The notes under the pieces were generated by a model. The model worked only from the letters and a program-made list of their open reading frames with translations. It had not been told where the DNA came from and did not search any database. DNA of 64,000 bases from Bacteroidia bacterium. Lineage in GTDB: Bacteria > Bacteroidota > Bacteroidia > Bacteroidales > UBA932. Positions 52,311-61,407 of this stretch are shown one piece after another. Every line of letters starts with the position of its first letter. Position 1 is the first letter of the stretch. The DNA is taken from NCBI GenBank assembly GCA_030537315.1, contig JAUNNZ010000004.1, forward strand, positions 1 to 64,000, given 5' to 3'. Both the position numbers and the translations under genes were made by a program.

Positions 52311-54497
52311 ATGAGCAGGTTAAGATTTGACGTTGTTCAGGATGCCTTCAAGAAGAAAGCCGTGTCGGTTGACATTCCGGCGGAAAAGGTGTCCGAATAC
52401 TTCGGGGAGCTCGTATTCAACAGAGACAAGATGCAGAAATATCTCGACGCGAAGACGTTCGAGAGGCTTGTCAATTGCATTGACAACGGTGGGGCGCTGG
52501 ACCGCAAGACCGCAGATCTGGTCGCCGCAGGAATGAAAACCTGGGCACTGGAACACGGTGTGACACACGTCACCCACTGGTTCCAGCCACTTACCGAAGG
52601 CACCGCCGAAAAGCACGATTCCTTTATGGAGTATGACGGCAAGGGCGGGATGATAGAATCCTTTGACGGCAAGTCACTCGTCCAGCAGGAGCCGGACGCA
52701 TCGTCCTTCCCGAACGGAGGCATACGCGCCACTTTCGAGGCGCGCGGCTATACCGCCTGGGATCCGACATCTCCCGTATTCATCCAGGATGACACCCTCT
52801 GTATCCCGACAGTCTTCATTTCCTACACAGGCGAAGCCCTGGACTACAAGACCCCTCTCAAGAAATCAATCAAGGCAGTTACGGAAGCCGCGCTTCCTAT
52901 CTGCAAGCTCTTCAATCCGAAGGTCAAGAAGGTTTTCTCCTACCTCGGATGGGAGCAGGAATACTTCCTCGTGGACGAGGACCTCTTCGCTGCTCGCCCG
53001 GACCTTATGCTCTCCGGCCGTACCCTTATGGGGCACGCTGCATCGAAGAACCAGCAGCTTGATGACCACTATTTCGGAGCCATTCCATCTCGCGTGGCCG
53101 CATTCATGCGTGACATCGAGATAGCGGGCTACAAGCTCGGCATCCCTCTCAAGACCCGCCACAACGAGGTCGCTCCTAACCAGTTCGAACTTGCGCCTAT
53201 CTACGGCGAAGCCAATCTCGCCAACGACCAGAACCAGATGATGATGAACGTGATGAACACCGTCGCGCGCAAGCACGGTTTCGTGGTCCTTTTCCACGAA
53301 AAGCCGTTCGAGGGCATCAACGGTTCCGGCAAGCACAACAACTGGTCGCTGGGCACCGACACCGGCACTCCGCTCCTTGCCCCTGGCAAAGACGCCAACG
53401 GCAACCTTCAGTTCGTCACTTTCTTCGTGAATGTCCTGGCCGCCGTGCAGAAGCATAACTCCCTTCTCAAGGCAAGCGTGGGTTCCGCGACGAACGAGCA
53501 CCGCCTCGGCGGTGGGGAAGCCCCTCCGGCAATCGTCTCAGCTTTCCTCGGGAAGACAATGACGGATGTGCTCCGCAAACTCCTGACCGTGCCATCTGAC
53601 ACCCCTATCGAAATCGCCGGTAAAAAGGGCGCTTCCGTAGGCCTGGTGGAGATACCGGAAATATTCCTTGACAACACCGACCGCAACCGCACCTCGCCGT
53701 TTGCCTTCACGGGCAACCGTTTCGAGTTCCGCGCAGTCGGCGCAAGCGCAAATTGCGCGGGTGCAATGACTACCCTCAATTCGGCCGTAGCCGAACAGCT
53801 GCTTGACTTCAAGCAGGCGGTGGATGCCGGAATGGCATCCGGAAAGGCGATGAACATCGCCGTGATGGATTGCCTCAAACCTATCATCAAGTCTGTCCTC
53901 GACGTGGTCTGCTTCGACGGAAACGGTTATTGCGAGAAGTGGAAGACGGAGGCGGCACGGCGCGGTCTCGATGTCGAGACCAACGTGCCGAAGCTTTTCA
54001 AGGCTTTCACCGGGAAGGAATCGGTGGATATGTTTTCACGCCTCGGCGTGTTCTCTGAAGTGGAACTTCAGGCGCGCAATGAGGTAAAATGGGAGACATA
54101 CAGCAAGAAAGTGCAGATAGAGGCGCGTGTGGTAGGGCGTATGTCCATCAACCACATCATCCCTGCGGCGCTGGAGTACCAGACGAAACTGCTGAAGAAC
54201 ATTGACCTGATGCGGGCGTCCTTCCCTGATGACTACAAGTCTATGGCCGACACCCAGATGGGAATAGTGCGTGAGATCTCGACCCTCGTGTCTGACATAA
54301 AATCCAAGGTTGACGCGATGATAGGGGAAAGAATCAAGGCGAACGTTATAACAGACGAATACAAAAAGGCTCTTGCCTATCATGAGATAGGCAGATCGCT
54401 CCTTGAAATACGAAAGTCCCTCGACCAGCTCGAGGAGATTGTTGATGACGATATGTGGCCTCTGCCGAAGTACAGGGAGATACTGTTCATCAATTAG
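52311..54497 (+). CDS. glnN: Glutamine synthetase type III
   Basis: 728 residues, the length of GSIII (GSI is about 470). Makes glutamine from glutamate, ammonia and ATP in the cytoplasm; GSIII is the main form in Bacteroidales. Family segments include WFQPLTEGTAEKHDSFMEY, GNRFEFRAVGASANCAGAM, NGSGKHNNWSLGTDTG and the C-terminal helical extension ending LEIRKSLDQLEEIVDDD. There is no PII-type gene nearby. It ends convergently on the YitT gene with an 8-bp overlap. NfnAB, a source of NADPH, lies 1 kb away. Confidence 0.97.
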   Translation: MSRLRFDVVQDAFKKKAVSVDIPAEKVSEYFGELVFNRDKMQKYLDAKTFERLVNCIDNGGALDRKTADLVAAGMKTWALEHGVTHVTHWFQPLTEGTAEKHDSFMEYDGKGGMIESFDGKSLVQQEPDASSFPNGGIRATFEARGYTAWDPTSPVFIQDDTLCIPTVFISYTGEALDYKTPLKKSIKAVTEAALPICKLFNPKVKKVFSYLGWEQEYFLVDEDLFAARPDLMLSGRTLMGHAASKNQQLDDHYFGAIPSRVAAFMRDIEIAGYKLGIPLKTRHNEVAPNQFELAPIYGEANLANDQNQMMMNVMNTVARKHGFVVLFHEKPFEGINGSGKHNNWSLGTDTGTPLLAPGKDANGNLQFVTFFVNVLAAVQKHNSLLKASVGSATNEHRLGGGEAPPAIVSAFLGKTMTDVLRKLLTVPSDTPIEIAGKKGASVGLVEIPEIFLDNTDRNRTSPFAFTGNRFEFRAVGASANCAGAMTTLNSAVAEQLLDFKQAVDAGMASGKAMNIAVMDCLKPIIKSVLDVVCFDGNGYCEKWKTEAARRGLDVETNVPKLFKAFTGKESVDMFSRLGVFSEVELQARNEVKWETYSKKVQIEARVVGRMSINHIIPAALEYQTKLLKNIDLMRASFPDDYKSMADTQMGIVREISTLVSDIKSKVDAMIGERIKANVITDEYKKALAYHEIGRSLLEIRKSLDQLEEIVDDDMWPLPKYREILFIN

Positions 54498-55440
54498 ACT
54501 TGTGGTGGCGGCTGTTTTTGTTCCACAGGCCGTATACTTCGCTTACGTTGCCGGCAGTGATGAACGCCTGGACATTGTTTTCGCGAAGCCACTTCATCAG
54601 GTCGGCGAACTCATCCTTGGTAAGAAGGCTCTGGATCTCTTCATTGACATCACCGCTGAAACCGCCCTTGACCTGGTAGATCGAGCAGCCGCGTCCGATT
54701 TTGTTGATGATGAAGTCACGGATGATTTCGGTGTCCTTTGAAATGATGCAGACACGCTTCTTCCTGGACAGGCTCATCATGAAATAGTCGACGATGAGGC
54801 CGTTGATCCAGGTGCCGATGAGACCGATGATGACAAGTCGGAACGGGTTGACGAAGAATGCGGTGCAGCAGATTATGACGCCCGCGATGGTAACTGACAT
54901 CCCGATGTCGAAATGAAAGTATTTGTTTACTATCTTTGCAAGGATGTCAAGACCGCCGGTTGAAGCGTTGATGCTGAACATTATAGCTTGCGATGCGCTT
55001 AGTATGAGCACGAAGCAGATGAGGTCGAACCAGAGGTCGCCCATCACGGAAGGGACCGCCGAGTCGGGGGAGATGAGATTGGCATAAGGGTAGATTTTCT
55101 CCCATATGTCCATCATAGGACCCAGGATGAGTGCCGTATACGCCGTTTTGATGCCGAATTCAGAGCCGATGAGGAAATAGGCCAGGAGGAGTAGTATGGC
55201 ATTGATTATGAGTACTATGGTCGATACTTTGATAGCTATCCCGGCGTTTGTGAACAAGGCGCTGATGACGATTGACAGACCGGAGATGCTGCCGACTACG
55301 AGCTTGCTCGGAACGAGGAAATAGTATACGCCCGCTGCGGCGATGAACATACCGAGGGTCATTATGAACAGTTCTTTCCAGAACTTGCCCGTGCAGACCG
55401 CTTTGCAAGCAGTTGAGAAGGCGGAATTAAGTTTGTTCAT
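54490..55440 (-). CDS. YitT family membrane protein (DUF161 plus DUF2179)
   Basis: 316 residues. Five or six membrane helices (about 25-215), starting with LFIMTLGMFIAAAGVYYFLV, include a typical NPGGxD-type segment, here NASTGGLDILAKIV. A cytoplasmic C-terminal DUF2179 domain (about 225-300) contains RDFIINKIGRGCSIYQVKGG and SLLTKDEFADLMKWL. The family is widespread; transport function is suspected but not shown. Transcribed divergently from nfnA. Confidence 0.92.
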   Translation of the reverse strand: MNKLNSAFSTACKAVCTGKFWKELFIMTLGMFIAAAGVYYFLVPSKLVVGSISGLSIVISALFTNAGIAIKVSTIVLIINAILLLLAYFLIGSEFGIKTAYTALILGPMMDIWEKIYPYANLISPDSAVPSVMGDLWFDLICFVLILSASQAIMFSINASTGGLDILAKIVNKYFHFDIGMSVTIAGVIICCTAFFVNPFRLVIIGLIGTWINGLIVDYFMMSLSRKKRVCIISKDTEIIRDFIINKIGRGCSIYQVKGGFSGDVNEEIQSLLTKDEFADLMKWLRENNVQAFITAGNVSEVYGLWNKNSRHHKSN

Positions 55441-55458
55441 TATTAATTATATGGTAAG

Positions 55459-55466
55459 CAAATATA
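55459..55466 (-). promoter_or_regulatory. -7 box (TATATTTG) for the YitT gene
   Basis: Minus-strand exact TAnnTTTG match 18 nt upstream of the ATG at 55440. The 32-bp gap to nfnA must also hold that gene's promoter. Confidence 0.55.
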
Positions 55467-55472
55467 CAAAAT

Positions 55473-56333
55473 ATGTATCAGATTTTAACTAAAGAAATGC
55501 TGACGCCTAACATCTGCAGGATGAAGGTGGTGGCGCAGAGGCTGGCCGCGGCCGCACAGCCGGGACAGTTCCTCATTGTCCGCGCGGATGAGAAAGGGGA
55601 GAGGATACCTCTCACAATCAGTGATTACGATGCCAAGGCCGGCACCGTCACAATCGTTACCCAGAAGATCGGTGCTTCCAGCTCCGACATCATCGCCTAT
55701 GAGCCGGGCGAAGCGTTCTCCGACGTTGTCGGTCCTCTCGGCAACGCGTCAGACTTCTGCTCCATGCCGGCGGAGGAACTTGCCGGGCAGCGCTACGTGT
55801 TCATCGCCGGAGGCGTAGGCACGGCGCCTGTCTATCCGCAGGTCAAGTGGCTGCACGAGCACAATGTGCCGGTTGATGTCATCGTCGGCGCAAGGAACAA
55901 GGACCTTCTCATTTATGTCGATGAATTCCGCAGCGTTGCCGACAACCTGTACATCTGCACGGATGACGGCTCCGAGGGTTTCCACGGAGTGGGTACGGCG
56001 ATGCTTGAGAAACTGGTGGCAGAAGGCAAGAAATACACCCAGGCGGTTGCCATCGGTCCTATGATAATGATGAAGTTCTCAACGCTTACCTGCAAGAAGC
56101 TTGGCATTCCTATCATCGTCAGTCTGAATTCCCTGATGGTGGATGGCACCGGAATGTGCGGCGCCTGCCGTGTGACGGTAGGCGGCAAGACACGCTTCGC
56201 GTGTGTGGAAGGTCCGGAATTCGACGGCTACGAGGTCGATTTCGACGAGGCCATGCGCCGTCAGGGCCAGTACAAGGCCGAAGAGGCCGAGGCCAACGAG
56301 CATCACGTTTGTAAAATAGGGAGGGGAAAATAA
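55473..56333 (+). CDS. nfnA: NADH-dependent ferredoxin:NADP oxidoreductase, small subunit
   Basis: 286 residues. An FAD-binding barrel (GQFLIVRADEKGERIPLTI) and an NAD-binding domain (YVFIAGGVGTAPVYPQVKWL) are followed by a [2Fe-2S] site with Asp224, Cys229, Cys232 and Cys244 (DGTGMCGACRVTVGG, FACVEG). This Asp-plus-three-Cys spacing is that described for NfnA. Also annotated as sulfide/dihydroorotate dehydrogenase-like or glutamate synthase partner. With the next gene it should couple NADH and ferredoxin to NADP reduction by flavin bifurcation. Shares one base with nfnB. Confidence 0.9.
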   Translation: MYQILTKEMLTPNICRMKVVAQRLAAAAQPGQFLIVRADEKGERIPLTISDYDAKAGTVTIVTQKIGASSSDIIAYEPGEAFSDVVGPLGNASDFCSMPAEELAGQRYVFIAGGVGTAPVYPQVKWLHEHNVPVDVIVGARNKDLLIYVDEFRSVADNLYICTDDGSEGFHGVGTAMLEKLVAEGKKYTQAVAIGPMIMMKFSTLTCKKLGIPIIVSLNSLMVDGTGMCGACRVTVGGKTRFACVEGPEFDGYEVDFDEAMRRQGQYKAEEAEANEHHVCKIGRGK

Positions 56334-57703
56334 TGGCTAACAAGATACCAAGAGTGCCTGTCCGTGAACAGGATCCTAAGGTCCGTGCGACCAATTTCGA
56401 TGAAGTATGCTACGGCTACAATAAAGAGGAGGCAATGCTCGAAGCCACCCGCTGCCTGCATTGCAAGAATCCGCGCTGCGTGGGCGCCTGCCCTGTCAAT
56501 CTGCAGATCCCGGATTTCATTGCGAAGGTGGTTGAAGGGGATATCCAGGGCGCGGCCGAAGTCATCGCCCGCGACAGTTCCCTTCCTGCAGTCTGCGGAC
56601 GCGTGTGTCCGCAGGAGAGCCAGTGCGAGGGCAGCTGCATACTCGGCGTAAAGGGCGAGCCGGTCGCAATCGGCAAGCTCGAGCGCTTTGTCGCAGACAA
56701 CAGCGGGCATATTGCCCTTGGGGCGAAGGCATCAAAGGCCAAGGTTGCTGTGATCGGTTCAGGCCCTGCCGGACTTGCCTGTGCGAGCGACCTTGCGAAA
56801 TGGGGTTACGATGTTACCATTTTCGAAGCTCTCCACAAGGCCGGAGGCGTTCTGGAATATGGTATTCCTGAGTTCCGTCTGCCTAAGGAGAAGGTCCTCA
56901 AGAAGGAGATTGACGCAGTGCGCGCCCTCGGTGTGAAGATCGAGACCAACGTGATCATCGGCAAGACCATAACCATTGACAAGCTGATGGATGAAGAGGG
57001 CTTCAAGGCTGTCTTCATCGGCACCGGCGCCGGTCTGCCGAAGTTTATGGGAATCCCTGGAGAGAATCTCTGCGGCGTGTTCTCCGCCAACGAGTTCCTC
57101 ACCCGCAACAACCTGATGAAGGCATATCGCGAGGACTACCTTACCCCTATACACGCAGGAAAGAAAGTATGTGTGGTAGGTGGCGGAAACGTCGCTATGG
57201 ATGCCGCCCGCACCGCGCTCCGACTCGGTGCGGAAGTGCATATCGTTTATCGCCGCACAGAGGCGGAGCTTCCAGCCCGCAAGGAGGAAGTCCATCACGC
57301 GGAGCAGGAAGGCATCATCTTCGATATGCTCACAAACCCGGTTGAGGTCCTGGGAGACGAGAAGGGATGGGTACGCGCGCTCAAGTGCGTGAAGATGGAA
57401 CTCGGCGAGCCGGATGAAAGCGGCCGCCGCAGCCCCGTCGCAATCGAGGGCTCAGAGTTTGAGATCCCTACGGAAACTGTGATAATGGCGCTCGGCACAT
57501 CACCGAACCCGCTGATCTCAAAGACTACCGCCGGTCTTGACGTGACCCGCCGCGGCTGCCTTGTGGCGGACGAGAGCGGCGCCACTACCCGTCCGGGTGT
57601 GTTCGCCGGCGGCGATGCCGTCACCGGCGCTGCGACCGTCATTCTCGCAATGGGTGCCGGCCGCATCGCAGCCCGCGCGATTGACGAGTATTTGAACAAA
57701 TAA
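56333..57703 (+). CDS. nfnB: NADH-dependent ferredoxin:NADP oxidoreductase, large subunit (GltD-like)
   Basis: 456 residues. Two [4Fe-4S] sites at the N-terminus (CLHCKNPRCVGACPVNLQIP and CGRVCPQESQCEGSC), an FAD-binding motif VIGSGPAGLACASDL, and an NADP-binding motif VVGGGNVAMDAARTALRLG. Simple annotation would call this the small subunit of glutamate synthase (GltD/GltA), but no large GltB subunit is present and the preceding gene is the NfnA partner, so the transhydrogenase assignment is better. Nearby Rnf uses the same ferredoxin pool. Confidence 0.9.
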   Translation: MANKIPRVPVREQDPKVRATNFDEVCYGYNKEEAMLEATRCLHCKNPRCVGACPVNLQIPDFIAKVVEGDIQGAAEVIARDSSLPAVCGRVCPQESQCEGSCILGVKGEPVAIGKLERFVADNSGHIALGAKASKAKVAVIGSGPAGLACASDLAKWGYDVTIFEALHKAGGVLEYGIPEFRLPKEKVLKKEIDAVRALGVKIETNVIIGKTITIDKLMDEEGFKAVFIGTGAGLPKFMGIPGENLCGVFSANEFLTRNNLMKAYREDYLTPIHAGKKVCVVGGGNVAMDAARTALRLGAEVHIVYRRTEAELPARKEEVHHAEQEGIIFDMLTNPVEVLGDEKGWVRALKCVKMELGEPDESGRRSPVAIEGSEFEIPTETVIMALGTSPNPLISKTTAGLDVTRRGCLVADESGATTRPGVFAGGDAVTGAATVILAMGAGRIAARAIDEYLNK

Positions 57704-57725
57704 GGGCGTTCCGCCCATTGTGATT

Positions 57726-57763
57726 CTGCCCGATTCTGTCCATTCGTCGACGGAATCGGGCAG
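57726..57763 (+). terminator. Hairpin after nfnB
   Basis: CTGCCCGATTC (57726-57736) pairs perfectly with GAATCGGGCAG (57753-57763). A smaller hairpin, GGGCG-TTC-CGCCC, lies just after the nfnB stop (about 57704-57716). No strong U-tract follows, so a Rho-assisted terminator or regulatory structure is equally possible. Confidence 0.5.
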
Positions 57764-57801
57764 TTCGTCTAAATTCGGCACGGAAAGGTATGGTGTGTGT
57801 C

Positions 57802-57809
57802 TAGTTTTG
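57802..57809 (+). promoter_or_regulatory. -7 box (TAGTTTTG) for the outer-membrane receptor gene
   Basis: TAnnTTTG match with a 34-nt leader to the ATG at 57844; the leader is A-rich (AAAAACAAAAAAAAG-like) as is common before Bacteroidota starts. Confidence 0.5.
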
Positions 57810-57843
57810 CATCGGAAACGAAAAACAAAAAAAAGACACACAT

Positions 57844-60327
57844 ATGAAAAAGATTTTCTCAACCATCATCGCAGCTCTCGTCTGCACACTGGCACTCGCA
57901 CAGAATTCTGTAGTAAAGGGTGTCATCATCGACTCTGAAACCAACGAAGCCGAACCTTTTGCGGTAGTACAGTTCATCAACATAGAGGATGAAAAGACCG
58001 TCATGGCCTTCACGATGACCGAAGAGGACGGCTCTTTCAGCCAGCAGCTTCCGACCGAGGGCTGCTATATACTTCTCTTCAACGGCGTAGGCCGCAAGGA
58101 GATACGCTACAAGTTCTGCTTTGAGGGCAAGCCTGAATATGATTTCGGCGAGATCCTCGTCGAGTTCGATGCGGAAACCCTCAATTCGGCTTCTGTCGTG
58201 GCTCAGGCGAATCTCGTGAAGATGGATGTCGACAAGATGACCTACAAGGTAGCCGACGACGTCGATTCGAAGACCAGCACCGTGCTCGATATGCTCCGCA
58301 AGGTCCCGATGGTATCCGTGGATGGCAATGACAACATAACCGTGAACGGCAGCTCCAACTTCCAGGTGTTCGTTGACGGCAAGCCGAACCAGATGCTTTC
58401 CAGCAACCCTTCCGCAGTGTTCAAGGTGATGCCTGCAAGTTCCGTGAAGTCAATCGACGTTGTCACCAACCCGGGCGTCAAGTATGACGCGGAAGGCGTG
58501 GGCGGCGTGCTCAACATCACCACCAATATGGAGGCTACCGGCGGCGCTTCAGTGGCAGACGGCCAGTACGGCACAGTCCGCCTCCAGGGCAGCAACCGCG
58601 GATACGGCGGCGGCATCTTCTACAATGTCCAGAAAGGCAAATGGAGCTTCGGCGTGAACGCAAACGCCTCGATGAACAACAGCCCCGGCACCGTCACCGA
58701 CGAGACGCGTATCCAGAAACTTGCTGCCGGTGAGAATGTGACCACCAACCATACCGAGGGCCTTATGAAGACCCCGATGATAATGGGCAACCTCAATGCC
58801 GCATACAACATCGACAACGAGAATACCATCTCCCTCACCGCAGGCCTGATGCACTTCGGTATGAACAACGACGGCACGACCTCGATGAAACTCCTCACCG
58901 CCGAAGGTCTGAACTACGGCTATGACGGCACGACCAATATGGTCAACAACCGCAACAACATCACCGCATCCTTTGACTACCAGCACAACTGGAAAGACGT
59001 ACCGGCCCGCACCCTCGTGTTCTCATACCAGTTCTCCGCAATGCCTTCAGTAAGCAACAGCACAACACTCTACGGCGGCGCAGTGATCCCGGGATATGAC
59101 CTTACCGACAGGAAGACCGAAGGCGGCAGCGACTCCGTAAGCCACATCGCCCAGCTCGATTTCAGCACTCCGCTCGGACAGTACAGCACATTGAATACAG
59201 GCGCCAAGTACCAGTACCGTCACAGCTCATCAGACCAGACCAACTTCCTCTGGAACGGCTCAAGCTTCGTCCCTACATCCGTGGGCAGCCTTGACTACCA
59301 CTTCCGCAACAACATACTGGCAGGATACCTCGAGTATGAAGGGAACTTCGGTGCAATCGGCGTAAAGGGCGGCGTACGTTACGAACATACATTCCAGACC
59401 GTGAACTATCTCTCCGGCAACGGACAGGACTTCAGCCTTGACTACGGCAACCTCGTTCCGAGCCTCAGCTTCCAGTGGAACATCGCCCAGAACCAGAACC
59501 TCGGCCTCTCATACAATATGAGAATCAGCCGTCCGGGCATCACATACCTCAACCCTTACGTTGACATCACCAATCCGACCTCGATCAGCTACGGCAACAC
59601 CGATCTCAAGGCAGAGAAGACCAACAACGTCAGCCTTGTCTACAACCTCTTCACCGCAAAGCTTATGGTCAATGCGACACTCCGCCACAGCTTCTCGCAC
59701 AACGGCATCTCATCATACAGCTTCTATGACGCTGACAACGTGCTCAACACCACCTACGGCAATATCGTGAAGACCTGCAGCACCGGACTCAATCTGTACG
59801 CAATGTACACCCCTTGGACAAAGACGAGGATCATCGTGAACGGCGGCACCGCATACACCAACATCAACTCCGATTATCTTCAGCAGGGCAACGCAGGCTG
59901 GTCATACAACGTGATGGTAGGCCTCCAGCAGACTCTCCCTTGGGATATCAGGCTCAGCGCCAACATCATCAGCGCAGGCAGCAGCGTCACCCTCCAGGGT
60001 TCATCCAGCGGCATCAGCCTCGCTATGGTCGGCCTCACCAAGTCCTTCCTTGACGACAAGCTCAGCATCTCCATCAATGGCGTCGGCAGCCTCAAGGGCA
60101 TCACCAATATGGAAATGTCAACCCACTCCGAAGGCCCGGGCTTCGTAAGCGATATGGTCTCAAAAATCCCTATGGGTCAGGTTTCGATCAGCCTCAGCTA
60201 CTCTTTCGGCAAGCAGTCAATGGGCGGCGGAATGAAGAAGAAGTCAGGACGCCACACCGATGATGACGAGATCCTTGACACACAGAGCATTTCCCAGAGC
60301 ATGGGCAGTATGATGAGTAGTTTTTAA
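57844..60327 (+). CDS. TonB-dependent receptor-like outer-membrane protein (OMP_b-brl_3 type)
   Basis: 827 residues with a signal peptide ending at LALAQ. An N-terminal carboxypeptidase-regulatory-like domain (VVKGVIIDSETNEAEPFAVV, about 22-110) precedes a plug-like domain with VLDMLRKVPMVSVDGNDNI and INVTTN-like sequence (VKYDAEGVGGVLNITTNME). The remainder is a large barrel with many SYNMRISRPGITYLNPYVD-type strands. There is no SusD partner. The tail is basic and Gly/Met-rich (KQSMGGGMKKKSGR). Followed 18 bp later by a LytS-type kinase with its own promoter, so the receptor and the two-component pair may be functionally linked. Confidence 0.88.
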   Translation: MKKIFSTIIAALVCTLALAQNSVVKGVIIDSETNEAEPFAVVQFINIEDEKTVMAFTMTEEDGSFSQQLPTEGCYILLFNGVGRKEIRYKFCFEGKPEYDFGEILVEFDAETLNSASVVAQANLVKMDVDKMTYKVADDVDSKTSTVLDMLRKVPMVSVDGNDNITVNGSSNFQVFVDGKPNQMLSSNPSAVFKVMPASSVKSIDVVTNPGVKYDAEGVGGVLNITTNMEATGGASVADGQYGTVRLQGSNRGYGGGIFYNVQKGKWSFGVNANASMNNSPGTVTDETRIQKLAAGENVTTNHTEGLMKTPMIMGNLNAAYNIDNENTISLTAGLMHFGMNNDGTTSMKLLTAEGLNYGYDGTTNMVNNRNNITASFDYQHNWKDVPARTLVFSYQFSAMPSVSNSTTLYGGAVIPGYDLTDRKTEGGSDSVSHIAQLDFSTPLGQYSTLNTGAKYQYRHSSSDQTNFLWNGSSFVPTSVGSLDYHFRNNILAGYLEYEGNFGAIGVKGGVRYEHTFQTVNYLSGNGQDFSLDYGNLVPSLSFQWNIAQNQNLGLSYNMRISRPGITYLNPYVDITNPTSISYGNTDLKAEKTNNVSLVYNLFTAKLMVNATLRHSFSHNGISSYSFYDADNVLNTTYGNIVKTCSTGLNLYAMYTPWTKTRIIVNGGTAYTNINSDYLQQGNAGWSYNVMVGLQQTLPWDIRLSANIISAGSSVTLQGSSSGISLAMVGLTKSFLDDKLSISINGVGSLKGITNMEMSTHSEGPGFVSDMVSKIPMGQVSISLSYSFGKQSMGGGMKKKSGRHTDDDEILDTQSISQSMGSMMSSF

Positions 60328-60332
60328 ATTGC

Positions 60333-60340
60333 TATATTTG
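60333..60340 (+). promoter_or_regulatory. -7 box (TATATTTG) for the LytS-type kinase
   Basis: Exact TAnnTTTG match starting 5 nt after the preceding stop and ending 5 nt before the ATG at 60346, so the kinase mRNA should be nearly leaderless. Confidence 0.6.
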
Positions 60341-60345
60341 TACTG

Positions 60346-61407
60346 ATGAAGAACTCAAACTCAAATATCGCTATAATAATTGCACAGGTAATCGGCTGGG
60401 TGGTGATGTTCGCCACACCGGCCGTTACCAATATGTCGATGATGGGCGATTACGCCAAACTTTCGACCGCAATCCGGATGTCGCTGATGACCGTAGGCCC
60501 TCTCTGCGCCCTTTATTTCCTGAATTACTTCATTCTGGCCCCGAAATTCCTTTTCGGTACCAATCCGAAGAACAAGGTTTGGTTCTTTGTCGTCAATGTG
60601 GCCATTGTGGCCGCCTGGCACTATTCACGCTTCCTCATTTCCCGCAGCCAGATGCCTGCGGGTCCGCAGAATGCCTTCACGCCGCCTTCATTCCATACGC
60701 TGATGTGGGTGCGCGTGATCTCGCGCGTGTCGATCGATGCCCTTGTCATTGCCATCGCCGCCGGTATCAAGAAGATCGTCAACTCCAACAAACTGCTCAT
60801 CAGCTTCGAGCAGGAAAGGCGCAATGCCGCCGAGGCGGAGCTTTCCTGGCTGAAAAACCAGCTTAATCCGCACTTCCTGTTCAACACTCTCAACAACATA
60901 TCGTCATTGACGCAGATTGACGCGGACAAGGCGCAGGAGAGCATCTGCGAACTCAGCGACCTGCTCCGCTATGCGCTGTATGACAGCGAGAAGGAGTATG
61001 TGCCGGTTGACGGGGAAATTGACTTCATGAACAATTACATACGCCTGATGCAGTTGCGCTGCAACGAACTGACCACGGTCGAATGCAATATGCAGAAACC
61101 GGACAAGCCGGTCGAGATTGCGCCGCTGCTCTTCATCTCACTTATCGAGAATGCATTCAAGCACGGCGTGAATGCGCGTAAGGAATCATTCGTCCGTGTC
61201 GATTTGCATATGGACGGCCACGACCTTGTGTTCCGTTCGGAGAACTCCCTGTTCGAGAAACAGACGTCGGACCATATCGGTTCCGGCATCGGACTGGAAA
61301 ATATGAAGAAGCGTCTGTCCCTCATCTACCCTGGCCGTTATGAGTATCTGGCGGAAGGGATGGGAGACAGGTATGTGTCAACGGTACGTCTCAAGAACAT
61401 CGCCTGA
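60346..61407 (+). CDS. LytS/YehU-type sensor histidine kinase
   Basis: 353 residues. Four N-terminal membrane helices (about 8-140) without a recognisable sensor domain, then a short coil and the His_kinase domain: KNQLNPHFLFNTLNNIS with His176 as phosphorylation site, and the ATP-binding lid region LLFISLIENAFKHGVNARK and GSGIGLENMKKRL. It shares one base with the response regulator gene that follows, giving a translationally coupled pair. Confidence 0.93.
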   Translation: MKNSNSNIAIIIAQVIGWVVMFATPAVTNMSMMGDYAKLSTAIRMSLMTVGPLCALYFLNYFILAPKFLFGTNPKNKVWFFVVNVAIVAAWHYSRFLISRSQMPAGPQNAFTPPSFHTLMWVRVISRVSIDALVIAIAAGIKKIVNSNKLLISFEQERRNAAEAELSWLKNQLNPHFLFNTLNNISSLTQIDADKAQESICELSDLLRYALYDSEKEYVPVDGEIDFMNNYIRLMQLRCNELTTVECNMQKPDKPVEIAPLLFISLIENAFKHGVNARKESFVRVDLHMDGHDLVFRSENSLFEKQTSDHIGSGIGLENMKKRLSLIYPGRYEYLAEGMGDRYVSTVRLKNIA

